Shown: positions 53,215-61,084 of the stretch, piece after piece
How the letters are laid out: every line of letters starts with the position of its first letter
How positions within the stretch are numbered: position 1 is the stretch's first letter
NCBI GenBank assembly: GCA_902786565.1
Contig: CADACW010000009.1
Location: 1 to 64,000, forward strand
Reading direction: 5' to 3'
DNA length: 64,000 nt
From: an uncultured Prevotellaceae bacterium
GTDB taxonomy: Bacteria > Bacteroidota > Bacteroidia > Bacteroidales > Bacteroidaceae
The notes under the pieces: model-generated
Seen by the model: only the letters and a program-made list of their open reading frames with translations
Told to the model about the DNA's origin: nothing
Database searches by the model: none
Made by a program: the position numbers and the translations under genes

Positions 53215-55710
53215 ATGAAACGATTCATCCTTTCCTTGTTTGCCCTGGCGCAAATAGCAGTGCTCTCAGCAGCAGAGCAGTTCATCAGTTTTTCACAAAA
53301 GCCGGGAGCCGTCAGTCTGGCAAATGCCACCATCGGCTATAGCGAGACCGACGACGAGGGCGTGAAAATAGCCATCCGCAACCTCCAGGCCGACATGGAG
53401 CGCGTGCTGGGGAAAGCCCCCACCCTATCGCCCATCGACGGCAAGAAGACGGGCGAAGGCCAGTGGACGGTGGTCGTCGGCACACAAGGCAGGTGCCCCG
53501 CCATCGACGCCCTGAAGCTGACAGACTTGAAAGGCAAGCGGGAGAAGTTCATCATCACCGCCAAGGACGGAAAGATGGTCATTGCAGGCAGCGACCGCCG
53601 CGGCACCATCTACGGCATCTACGAGCTGTCACGCCAGCTGGGCGTCTCGCCCTGGTACTGGTGGGCCGACGCACCTGTGGAGAAGCGCGACGCGGCCTAC
53701 TTCCTGCCCGGCACCTATACCGACGGCGAGCCTGCCGTGGAGTTCCGCGGACTGTTCCTCAACGACGAGGCACCCTGCCTCACCAGTTGGGTGAAAAACA
53801 CATGGGGCACCAACTATGGCGACCACCGCTTCTACGAAAAGGTCTTTGAACTCATACTGCGCCTCAAGGGCAACTTCCTATGGCCCGCCATGTGGAGTTG
53901 GGCCTTCTATGCCGACGACCCGGAAAACGGCAGGACGGCCGACCGCATGGGCGTGATGATGGGCACCAGCCACCACGAGCCGATGGCACGCAACCATCAG
54001 GAGTATGCCCGCCGGCGCAAGGAGTGGGGCGCCTGGAACTACAAGACCAACCAGACGAAGCTGGACCAGTTCTTCCGCGAGGGCATTGAGCGCATGAAGG
54101 GCACAGAGGACCTTGTCACCATCGGCATGCGCGGCGACGGCGATGAGGCCATGGGCGACTCGACCGACACGAAACTGATGGAGCGCATCGTGGCCAACCA
54201 GCGGAACATCATCAAGGAGGTGACCGGCAAACCCGCAAACAAGACCACACAGGTGTGGGCATTATATAAAGAGGTGCAGGACTACTACGACGCCGGCTTC
54301 CGCGTGCCCGACGATGTCATCATGCTGGTCTGCGACGACAACTGGGGCAACATACGCCGAGTGCCCATCGACGAGAAGGAGCGCAGCCGAAAGGGCGGAT
54401 GGGGCATCTACTACCACGTGGACTATGTGGGCGCCCCGCGCAACACCAAGTGGCTCAACGTCACCCAGACGCAGCAGATGTTCGAGCAGTTGTCGCTGGC
54501 CTACGACTTCGGCATACAGCGCCTGTGGATTCTGAACGTGGGCGACCTGAAGCCAATGGAATATCCCATCCAGCTGTTTATGGATATGGCCTGGAACCCA
54601 AAGGCTTACACCCAGCAGAACATCACCGAACACACACTCCGCTTCTTCAGCTCCGTATGCGGCGATAACATCGCCGCCGAAGCCGCCGACATCTACAACC
54701 AGAACTGCCAATACATGGCCCGCGTCACCCCCGAAATGCTCGACGCCCGCACCTACAATGTGGAGACGGGCGAGTGGCGGCAGGTGGCCGACGACTACCA
54801 ACGGCTGGAACTGCGCGCCCTCAGGCTTTACGAGCAGATTCCCGCCGAGACCCGCGACTTCTACCGCCAGCTGCTGCTCTTCCCCGTGCAGGCAATGGCC
54901 AACCTCTACGACATGTACTACGCCCAGGCCATGAACCGCCATCTGGCCAAGGCCGGCAGCCCCGACGCCAATCTCTGGGCTCAACGGGTGGCACAGTGCT
55001 TCAGACGCGACTCGCTGCTCTGCGCCGCCTATAACCAGGACATAGCCGGAGGCAAGTGGAACGGCATGATGACGCAGAAGCACATAGGCTACCGCTCGTG
55101 GAACGACAATTTCCGCCATGACATGATGCCGGAGACGAAGACCGTGGAGAACACGACACCGGGCGGCTACACCTTCAGCCACGCCGACGGCTATGTGGCC
55201 ATGGAGGCCGAACACTACTACAGCCAGCAGGCACCGCAGGGCACACAATGGACCGTCTACCCACACTACGGCCGCACGCGCAGCGCCGTGGCACTCACGC
55301 CATACACCCAGCCGACAGGCGATGCCAAGGTGGACTACCGCTTCACGCTGCCCGAAGGTGTGCAGAAGGTGAAGGTGCACGTAGTGGTGAAGTCGACACT
55401 CGACTTCCTCAACGTGGGCGGACATGAATACACCGTCAGCCTGGACGGCTCGGAGCCACAGACCGTCAACTTCAACAAGACGCTCGTAGACCGCCAGCCC
55501 TATATGTACTCTGAGTATTATCCCGCCGTGGCCCGCCGCATTGTGGAGAAGACGGTGGAACTGCCCGTAGGCACCGCTGGCGATGGCAGCCACGAACTGA
55601 CCATACACCCCTGCCATCCAGGCATCGTCTTCGAGAAAATCGTCGTCGACTTCGGCGGCTACCAGCCCTCCTACCTCTTTATGGACGAGTCGGCCTACAG
55701 CAAGCGCTGA
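53215..55710 (+). CDS. GH115 alpha-1,2-glucuronidase
   Basis: 831 residues from ATG 53215 with signal peptide MKRFILSLFALAQIAVLSAA. Domain A (25-165) is followed by the catalytic barrel (about 170-500): RGTIYGIYELSRQLGVSPWY, VEFRGLFLNDEAPCLTSWVK, LILRLKGNFLWPAMWSWAFY, MMGTSHHEPMARN, and TIGMRGDGDEAMG, all characteristic of GH115. A helical domain and a C-terminal beta domain (about 690-831, GYVAMEAEHYY) complete it. The enzyme removes (4-O-methyl)glucuronic acid from xylan, and related members act on arabinogalactan. It is monocistronic and is followed by the third composite repeat. Confidence 0.9.
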   Translation: MKRFILSLFALAQIAVLSAAEQFISFSQKPGAVSLANATIGYSETDDEGVKIAIRNLQADMERVLGKAPTLSPIDGKKTGEGQWTVVVGTQGRCPAIDALKLTDLKGKREKFIITAKDGKMVIAGSDRRGTIYGIYELSRQLGVSPWYWWADAPVEKRDAAYFLPGTYTDGEPAVEFRGLFLNDEAPCLTSWVKNTWGTNYGDHRFYEKVFELILRLKGNFLWPAMWSWAFYADDPENGRTADRMGVMMGTSHHEPMARNHQEYARRRKEWGAWNYKTNQTKLDQFFREGIERMKGTEDLVTIGMRGDGDEAMGDSTDTKLMERIVANQRNIIKEVTGKPANKTTQVWALYKEVQDYYDAGFRVPDDVIMLVCDDNWGNIRRVPIDEKERSRKGGWGIYYHVDYVGAPRNTKWLNVTQTQQMFEQLSLAYDFGIQRLWILNVGDLKPMEYPIQLFMDMAWNPKAYTQQNITEHTLRFFSSVCGDNIAAEAADIYNQNCQYMARVTPEMLDARTYNVETGEWRQVADDYQRLELRALRLYEQIPAETRDFYRQLLLFPVQAMANLYDMYYAQAMNRHLAKAGSPDANLWAQRVAQCFRRDSLLCAAYNQDIAGGKWNGMMTQKHIGYRSWNDNFRHDMMPETKTVENTTPGGYTFSHADGYVAMEAEHYYSQQAPQGTQWTVYPHYGRTRSAVALTPYTQPTGDAKVDYRFTLPEGVQKVKVHVVVKSTLDFLNVGGHEYTVSLDGSEPQTVNFNKTLVDRQPYMYSEYYPAVARRIVEKTVELPVGTAGDGSHELTIHPCHPGIVFEKIVVDFGGYQPSYLFMDESAYSKR

Positions 55711-55744
55711 AGAGGAGAGCGACCCACACGGCGCCCAGAGTCGC

Positions 55745-56012
55745 GTACCTAAAGGCACGCCCGCCGTTGCGGCCATCCCCCCGTACCAGCCATTGAAATG
55801 GCTGGCTACCCCTGTCAGATGCCTACGGCATCAGCTGCGCTGAACCTGACGCAGAAAGCAAGGTGATTCACAGAAAAATATTTACACCCTATGAGGGAGG
55901 GTAAAGCAAACTCAGAGATAAGTGCCTTTTATCTCGGAGATAAGTGCCTTTTATCTCCGAGATAAAAGGCACTTATCTCTAAGGGGGGTATTTCGGCAGT
56001 TTGAAAAAAAAA
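55745..56012. repeat. Composite intergenic repeat, copy 3
   Basis: Between the convergent GH115 and glycosyltransferase genes. It has modules B and A in inverted orientation (about 55759-55840; hairpin CCAGCCATT-GA-AATGGCTGG at 55786-55805; GATGCC/GGCATC arms), then C (about 55874-55910), three 21-nt units starting at 55915, 55937 and 55959 on a 22-nt period, and E (GGGGGGTATTTCGG) in the same orientation as copy 1. Confidence 0.9.
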
Positions 56013-56049
56013 CGACAAAAGCACAAATTAAGAACGATGCTGTGCAGAG

Positions 56050-56277
56050 AAATTCTTAATTCTTAATTCTTAATCGCCGCAGGCGACAACTCTAAATTCT
56101 AAATTCTTAATTCTTACTCGCCGTAGGCGATAACTCTTAATCGCCGCAGGCGACAACTCTTAATTCTAAATTCTTAATTCTAAATTCTTAATTCTAAATT
56201 CTTAATTCTAAATTCTTAATTCTTACTCGCCGCAGGCGACAACTCTTAATTCTAAATTCTAAATTCTAAACTCTAAA
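56050..56277 (-). repeat. Heptamer array with hairpin inserts after the glycosyltransferase gene
   Basis: About 228 nt of minus-strand ATTAAGA and TTTAGA-type heptamers (GAATTAA, GAATTTA) interrupted by four 23-nt inserts with hairpins TCGCC-TGC-GGCGA or TCGCC-TAC-GGCGA. It is the same design and orientation as 21863-21998 but with a longer hairpin. The TAG stop of the glycosyltransferase (complement of 56273-56275) lies inside the array. Confidence 0.93.
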
Positions 56278-57160
56278 TAGCCCTGGGCAACGACAGATAA
56301 TAGCCCAACTTGTAGAGGGCGAAGACCTTCAGGTTGGGGTGTTTGCCACACAGGTTGCGCCGCTCCAGCGGGCCTAAGAGCTTGTGCCAAAGGCGGATGG
56401 CCCAGCGTACTGGGGGCAGGTGGATATTCTCCACAAAAGTGATTAACTGCGAATAGCCACGCAAGTCATTTCTGAACTTATAGAGTGTGCGCAGGCCCTC
56501 CTCAGTCTTTGCTACAAAGTGGGCATTGTCTTCAAATGTGAAAAAACCCGCAGGATTGTCCAAATGGTCTATTTTTATGCCTGCTCTACGGAGCTGCTTG
56601 CCCCAAAGCACGTCCTCATAACCGTAGTGTCGGAAACGCTCATCAAATGGATGAGCCAGTATTACCTCCCGTTGTACCACGAAATTGCAAGTGTGGAAAT
56701 GCATGAAAGGCCTTTTTCGCCGCTGTTCCACACTGTGCTGGGGCAGGTTCTTCTTCTCGTACAGATATCGCAAGTTGGAGTTTTCGCCATTTCCAATCTG
56801 ATAGCCCCCATAGGCAATTTGGGCAAAGTCGTCCTCCAAATATCGGCGAAGGAACCCGTCGTTGGGAATGGCCATGTCACAGTCCATGAACAGCAGCCAC
56901 TGGCTCTTCGCCTCGCGGGCCAGGAAATTGCGGATGGCCGCACGGCCCACGTTCTCCTGGCGGGCGATGAAGCGGCAGCGGGGCAACTGCTCCACCTCGC
57001 GGCACCGCTCCACGCTGGCGGCGTCGGTAGAGCCGTCGTCGGCCACAATGATTTCATAATCCAGCCCCTCGACGGCCTGCGCCTGCCTGGCCAGTTCACT
57101 CACTTGCCGGCGGCAGTCACCATTGTAGACGGGTATCAGTATGGACAACTCTTTCTTCAT
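56273..57160 (-). CDS. Family 2 glycosyltransferase
   Basis: 295 residues. The GT-A fold is clear: LSILIPVYNGDCRRQVSELA, YEIIVADDGSTDAASVERCR, the DxD motif in LLFMDCDMAIPNDG, and YGYEDVLWGKQLRRAG. No membrane anchor except weak hydrophobic C-terminal helices. It would add a sugar to a cell-surface glycan, acceptor unknown. It follows the GH106 gene by 12 nt, an unusual partner for a degradative operon. The final residues and stop codon come from the adjoining repeat array, so the C-terminus may have been altered by repeat insertion. Confidence 0.85.
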   Translation of the reverse strand: MKKELSILIPVYNGDCRRQVSELARQAQAVEGLDYEIIVADDGSTDAASVERCREVEQLPRCRFIARQENVGRAAIRNFLAREAKSQWLLFMDCDMAIPNDGFLRRYLEDDFAQIAYGGYQIGNGENSNLRYLYEKKNLPQHSVEQRRKRPFMHFHTCNFVVQREVILAHPFDERFRHYGYEDVLWGKQLRRAGIKIDHLDNPAGFFTFEDNAHFVAKTEEGLRTLYKFRNDLRGYSQLITFVENIHLPPVRWAIRLWHKLLGPLERRNLCGKHPNLKVFALYKLGYYLSLPRAI

Positions 57161-57172
57161 TTGGCAGAATGG

Positions 57173-59617
57173 CTAATAGGTCAGAAACACAGATTCGCAG
57201 GGTTGCAGCGGCAGCAAGAAGGTGCCGTTGGGCTGGCTTTTCAGCACAGTGCGCCGGCCGGAGAGGTTGTGCCACACGGTCACCTTAGCCGGACGGTCCT
57301 GCAGCCGGAAGCGGACTTTGGTGGCAACGTCTTCAAGGTTGGCCAGATAGAACATTTCGGTCACCTCTCCAAGTGATTGAGGCCATCGTCTGTGGGTGTG
57401 AACCACGCCGGTGGTTTGAGTCAGAATCTCCAAGGGGCGCCCGATGGCCTCGCCCGAAAGGAGAACGGGCACGCCGGCATTGCGGAAAGCATTGATCCGG
57501 GCCTTCGTCTCGGCACTGGCATGGGCCTTGTCGGCCATCAGCAGGGCCTTGTAGGCCACACCGTCGGGCGTCACCAGCTGGCCGTTTCTTGCCGTCAGAC
57601 GGTGCATCAGGGCATCGCCCGTACACACATCCCAGTCCAGTCCGCCGATGCCGTCGGGCAGACGGCTGGCAATGGTCTTGACGGGCACGTCGTCGCCCAG
57701 GAATATCAGCACATCGGGGGCGGCCTTGCCCTGCCGCAGCATCACCATCGAGCGGGCGGCCTGAAGCCACACGGGCTGCATCTGCCGCCACCGCGGGTTG
57801 CTGCGGTTGATGGCATACTCGCGCCCGGCAACGTAGGGCCGGCTGACCTTGGCCGACGGGATGTGGGGCGTGGCGCAGACCACAAACTCCTGGGCTCCCA
57901 TAGAGAAGGCGATGCTGGCCACCCTGTGCAGGTCGGCAGGCGTATGCTTATATTCACAGTCGGTCATGGCTTCGGCCGAGGCAATGGGTTTGCCGTAAAG
58001 ATGGGCGGCACTCGAACAGTCCTTCACATCGTAGGCACCCTGCTGCTGGTAAGTCCAGAACTCGCCCTGCGGCTTGTCGACCACCTGCTTCACGCTGACG
58101 GCGTCGCCGGTGATGCACAGGGCATTGCCGATGGCCTGCGCCGTGAAGGTGAGCCCCTGCTGCGAGGCCCGCCGCTGGAATGTGCCGAAATAGCGCTCCT
58201 GAACGAGCCAGGCAATGGTCTGCCGAAAGTCAAAGAGCACCTGCGCCGTCTTCTCGGCCGACTCTACGACATAGCCTGCCAGCACGGGCAGATAGGGCGT
58301 GAAGTCGTAGCCCTGCCGCTGGCGGAACTCGTCGAGCATCGCGGGTGTCCAGTTCTGCGACCCACCCTCGTGCGAATCCATCGTGATGCCGCTGACGGCA
58401 CCGCGTGGCAGCGAGTCGAGCAGCACCTGCACATAGCTGTCCCAGTGCAGGTTGGCCGCTTCGGCCGAGAGTTTGTCGCACTCATAGCCCAGCAGATTCT
58501 GCCGGCCATGCTTCGACTTGGCCCCCGTCAGCACGGCTGCCAGGCGGAGGATGCGCCACCGCACTATCTCCGTGCGGTCGGGGATGATGGAAACAGGATG
58601 ATGCAAGGCTTCTTCAGCCGGAGACAGACAGACGGCACACTGCCGAGGGTCTACGACCTCATTCATCGCATATTGCGGCGTGGCGTCGCCCTCGGCAAAG
58701 TCGCTTTGCAGCGCAGCCCGCTCCTCCCAGCGGTCGAGCATGGCCTCGCTGCCCACATGCCAGTCCCTGAGACGCTGTTCGCCAGTATAGCTGACGCGCC
58801 AGAAGCGGCCCTCGGTGGCCGGAAAGGCGTTGGTGCGGAAATAGTAGCCGCCCTGACTGCTGTACATGGGCTGCAGCCTCACCACGTCGCGCCACTCGGC
58901 GCTGTCGTTGCTGACCTGCAGCACACCGACGTCGGGCAGTGGGGTGAAGCCATAGCCAGTAAAGTCGCCCTTGCCCTGCAGCGGCCCCTGCATTGCGCCG
59001 TTGCGCCCCTTGCCCTTGGCACTATAATGGGCGGTGACGTGCCGCATCTTCCCATCGTCGACGCATGGCATGGCGATGAGGGCAATGTCCTTGACGTAGC
59101 CCTCGCGACCGGTGATGTCGAGGCTGCCGCCCAAGGTGTGCCACTGCCCGTCGCTGTCTCTTTCTACAATTGTTTCGGCCGTGGCCACCCGCTGCATGGC
59201 ATGCGCCGGGTCTATCCACCGCCCGCCGGCACAATAGCCATTCGAGATGTTCAGCTCGAAGGTGAGCCCAGCCCGCCGGGCCTCGCTCGCCGCCAGTCGC
59301 AGATGGCGCCACCACTCAGGGCTGAAGGCATCCTCGGCCCCCTGTATCCGGGCGTCCTTGGCGTGGTTCTGGTCGTAGTAGACCACGCCACCGAAGCCGG
59401 CATTGCGCAGCGCCTCCACATCGGCAACGATACCCTCGTCGGCAGTATGCTCATAGCCGAAGAACCACCACGTCTTCATGCGGTAGTCGGCCGTCGGGTG
59501 ACGCCACAGCCGCCCTGCGTCCCTCAGGGTGACGGCAAAGCAGCAGATGCCCAACATCGCGGTCAGGCAGAGCGTCAGGCCCCTGCGGCCTGCGGGTGAA
59601 CGGTGGTTTCCGGCCAT
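57173..59617 (-). CDS. GH106-like alpha-L-rhamnosidase
   Basis: 814 residues from ATG 59617 (MAGNHRSPAG, then signal-like LTLCLTAMLGICCFAVTL); the frame extends to 59857 but that part overlaps the upstream gene. GH106 features: MKTWWFFGYEHTADEGIVAD, VEALRNAGFGGVVYYDQNH, NISNGYCAGGRWIDPAHAMQ, and MDSHEGGSQNWTPAMLDEFR with YDFTPYLPVLAGYV. It is somewhat shorter than classic GH106 enzymes (about 1000 or more residues). Predicted to release L-rhamnose from rhamnogalacturonan. It starts 13 nt after the GH28 stop, so the pair is co-transcribed. Confidence 0.75.
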   Translation of the reverse strand: MAGNHRSPAGRRGLTLCLTAMLGICCFAVTLRDAGRLWRHPTADYRMKTWWFFGYEHTADEGIVADVEALRNAGFGGVVYYDQNHAKDARIQGAEDAFSPEWWRHLRLAASEARRAGLTFELNISNGYCAGGRWIDPAHAMQRVATAETIVERDSDGQWHTLGGSLDITGREGYVKDIALIAMPCVDDGKMRHVTAHYSAKGKGRNGAMQGPLQGKGDFTGYGFTPLPDVGVLQVSNDSAEWRDVVRLQPMYSSQGGYYFRTNAFPATEGRFWRVSYTGEQRLRDWHVGSEAMLDRWEERAALQSDFAEGDATPQYAMNEVVDPRQCAVCLSPAEEALHHPVSIIPDRTEIVRWRILRLAAVLTGAKSKHGRQNLLGYECDKLSAEAANLHWDSYVQVLLDSLPRGAVSGITMDSHEGGSQNWTPAMLDEFRQRQGYDFTPYLPVLAGYVVESAEKTAQVLFDFRQTIAWLVQERYFGTFQRRASQQGLTFTAQAIGNALCITGDAVSVKQVVDKPQGEFWTYQQQGAYDVKDCSSAAHLYGKPIASAEAMTDCEYKHTPADLHRVASIAFSMGAQEFVVCATPHIPSAKVSRPYVAGREYAINRSNPRWRQMQPVWLQAARSMVMLRQGKAAPDVLIFLGDDVPVKTIASRLPDGIGGLDWDVCTGDALMHRLTARNGQLVTPDGVAYKALLMADKAHASAETKARINAFRNAGVPVLLSGEAIGRPLEILTQTTGVVHTHRRWPQSLGEVTEMFYLANLEDVATKVRFRLQDRPAKVTVWHNLSGRRTVLKSQPNGTFLLPLQPCESVFLTY

Positions 59618-59630
59618 AGGCAGTAGGGGA

Positions 59631-60974
59631 TTACTCCACGTCGACCCTGACATACTCCGGACGAGCGTCGGGCTGGTCGGTGGTGACGATGATGTTACGG
59701 AAATTGATGTTGCGGGCATGCCGCACGAAGAAGCCCTTGGCGGGCAGCACACCCCACATGGTGGCTTCGGGATAGTCCTTCTCCTTCTCGTCGTCGGGCA
59801 CGGCCACCTCCTTGCTGCCGCCCTGCTGGCGGATGGTGATGTCCGTAAGCCAGACATTCTCCACGGGATGGCCGGGCAGGCCGGTGATGCTGCAGCCCGT
59901 GGAGCCCGCGCCGTTCACAGTAATATGCGACAGGTGGACGCCCTTGATGGTGCCGACCTTCGTCACTGGCACGCCCTGGGCATAGCCGCGGGCACGGTTG
60001 CCCAGACGGATGAAGATGGGCGACTCGGTGCCCTCGGCCACGATGTTGCTCACGTGTACGTTCTCCAATATGCCACCATCGACAATCTCGAGCGAGATGG
60101 CCGACGTGCCGCGCTTCGATGGGTCGCCGAAGAACTGTGTCGTCTGGTCCTCAGAGGGTCTGACCACACAGTTGGAGATGTTGATGTTGCGGAAACCGCC
60201 GTTGGTCTCAGTGCCCAGCTTGATGGCGTTGCAGTGGCTGCTGACGATGCAGTCGTGGATGACCACGTTCTCGCAGAGTCGCGGCGAGGTGGACTTCAGC
60301 GTGATGGCATCGTCGTCGCTGTCGGCCAGCATGTCGCTCACCACCACGTCGTGGCAGCCGTCCAGGTCGAGCGCGTCGTTGTTGTAGTTGTTGCGGTTGA
60401 ACACCTTGATGCCTCTGATGTGCAGACGGTCGCAGGCCAGATAGTGCTGCATCCAGCAACCGCTGTTGCGCAGGGTCACGTCGGCAATGCTGATGTCCTG
60501 GCTCTGCACGAAGCGCAGCAGGTGTGGCCGGGTGATGCCCTCGTCGTTCCAACTGAGTTTCTTGAAGGCGGCACCGCGACCGTCGATGGTGCCGTGGCCG
60601 CTGATGCTGACATGTTGCACACGGTCGGCGAAGATGAGCTGCACGGTCTCGCCCCACGTGCGCAGCGACACGTAGTCGGTCTTCATGGGCCGGTAGTCGG
60701 CCAGGCGGGTGCTGCCAAAGAGCGTGGCCCCCGTCTCCAGGTGCAGGTCCACATGGCTGCGCAGCACCAGGGTGCCGGTCTTATACATGCCGGCGGGCAC
60801 CACCACGCGCCCGCCGCCTGCCGCCGAGCACTGGTCGATGGCCCGCTGGATGGCCGCAGTGCTGAGCACCGTCGTGTCGTTCTTGGCTCCAAAGTCCACA
60901 ATGTCATAGTCTCTGTCCGACGCGGCAGCACTCAGCAGCCCCGTCAGGAAAAATGTAAGTGCAAGTCGTTTCAT
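59631..60974 (-). CDS. GH28 polygalacturonase-family enzyme
   Basis: 447 residues, signal peptide MKRLALTFFLTGLLSAAAS. Right-handed beta-helix with the catalytic aspartates in NYNNDALDLDGC (about 200, 203) and ADSDDDAITLKS (221, 222); the usual GHG motif is replaced by SSHCNAIKLGTETNGG with His about 247. N-terminal IVDFGAKNDTTVLSTAAIQR is typical of the family. It would cleave polygalacturonan or rhamnogalacturonan. It leads an operon with GH106 and a glycosyltransferase. A perfect -7 box lies only 4 nt before the ATG, so the message may be leaderless. Confidence 0.88.
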   Translation of the reverse strand: MKRLALTFFLTGLLSAAASDRDYDIVDFGAKNDTTVLSTAAIQRAIDQCSAAGGGRVVVPAGMYKTGTLVLRSHVDLHLETGATLFGSTRLADYRPMKTDYVSLRTWGETVQLIFADRVQHVSISGHGTIDGRGAAFKKLSWNDEGITRPHLLRFVQSQDISIADVTLRNSGCWMQHYLACDRLHIRGIKVFNRNNYNNDALDLDGCHDVVVSDMLADSDDDAITLKSTSPRLCENVVIHDCIVSSHCNAIKLGTETNGGFRNINISNCVVRPSEDQTTQFFGDPSKRGTSAISLEIVDGGILENVHVSNIVAEGTESPIFIRLGNRARGYAQGVPVTKVGTIKGVHLSHITVNGAGSTGCSITGLPGHPVENVWLTDITIRQQGGSKEVAVPDDEKEKDYPEATMWGVLPAKGFFVRHARNINFRNIIVTTDQPDARPEYVRVDVE

Positions 60975-60978
60975 GCTG

Positions 60979-60986
60979 CAAATGTA
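60979..60986 (-). promoter_or_regulatory. -7 element touching the GH28 start
   Basis: TACATTTG on the minus strand (complement of 60979-60986), then CAGC and the ATG. No TTTG at the -33 distance. Confidence 0.55.
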
Positions 60987-61049
60987 CGAATTTTCTGGAA
61001 AAAGTCATCATTAATTTGGAAAAAAAGCCATTCAAATGAAAAATAAGTT

Positions 61050-61057
61050 GTACTTTT
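61050..61057 (+). promoter_or_regulatory. -7 element of the propeller-DUF362 gene
   Basis: TACTTTTG at 61050-61057, 27 nt before ATG 61085, divergent from the GH28 promoter. Confidence 0.55.
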
Positions 61058-61084
61058 GCAGCACGAACTAACTTTCTAACTAAA

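Noticed and set aside
59618..59857. N-terminal extension of the GH106 gene
   Set aside because: It overlaps the GH28 coding region and is Ser/Arg/Pro-rich shadow sequence; ATG 59617 follows the GH28 stop and starts a signal peptide.
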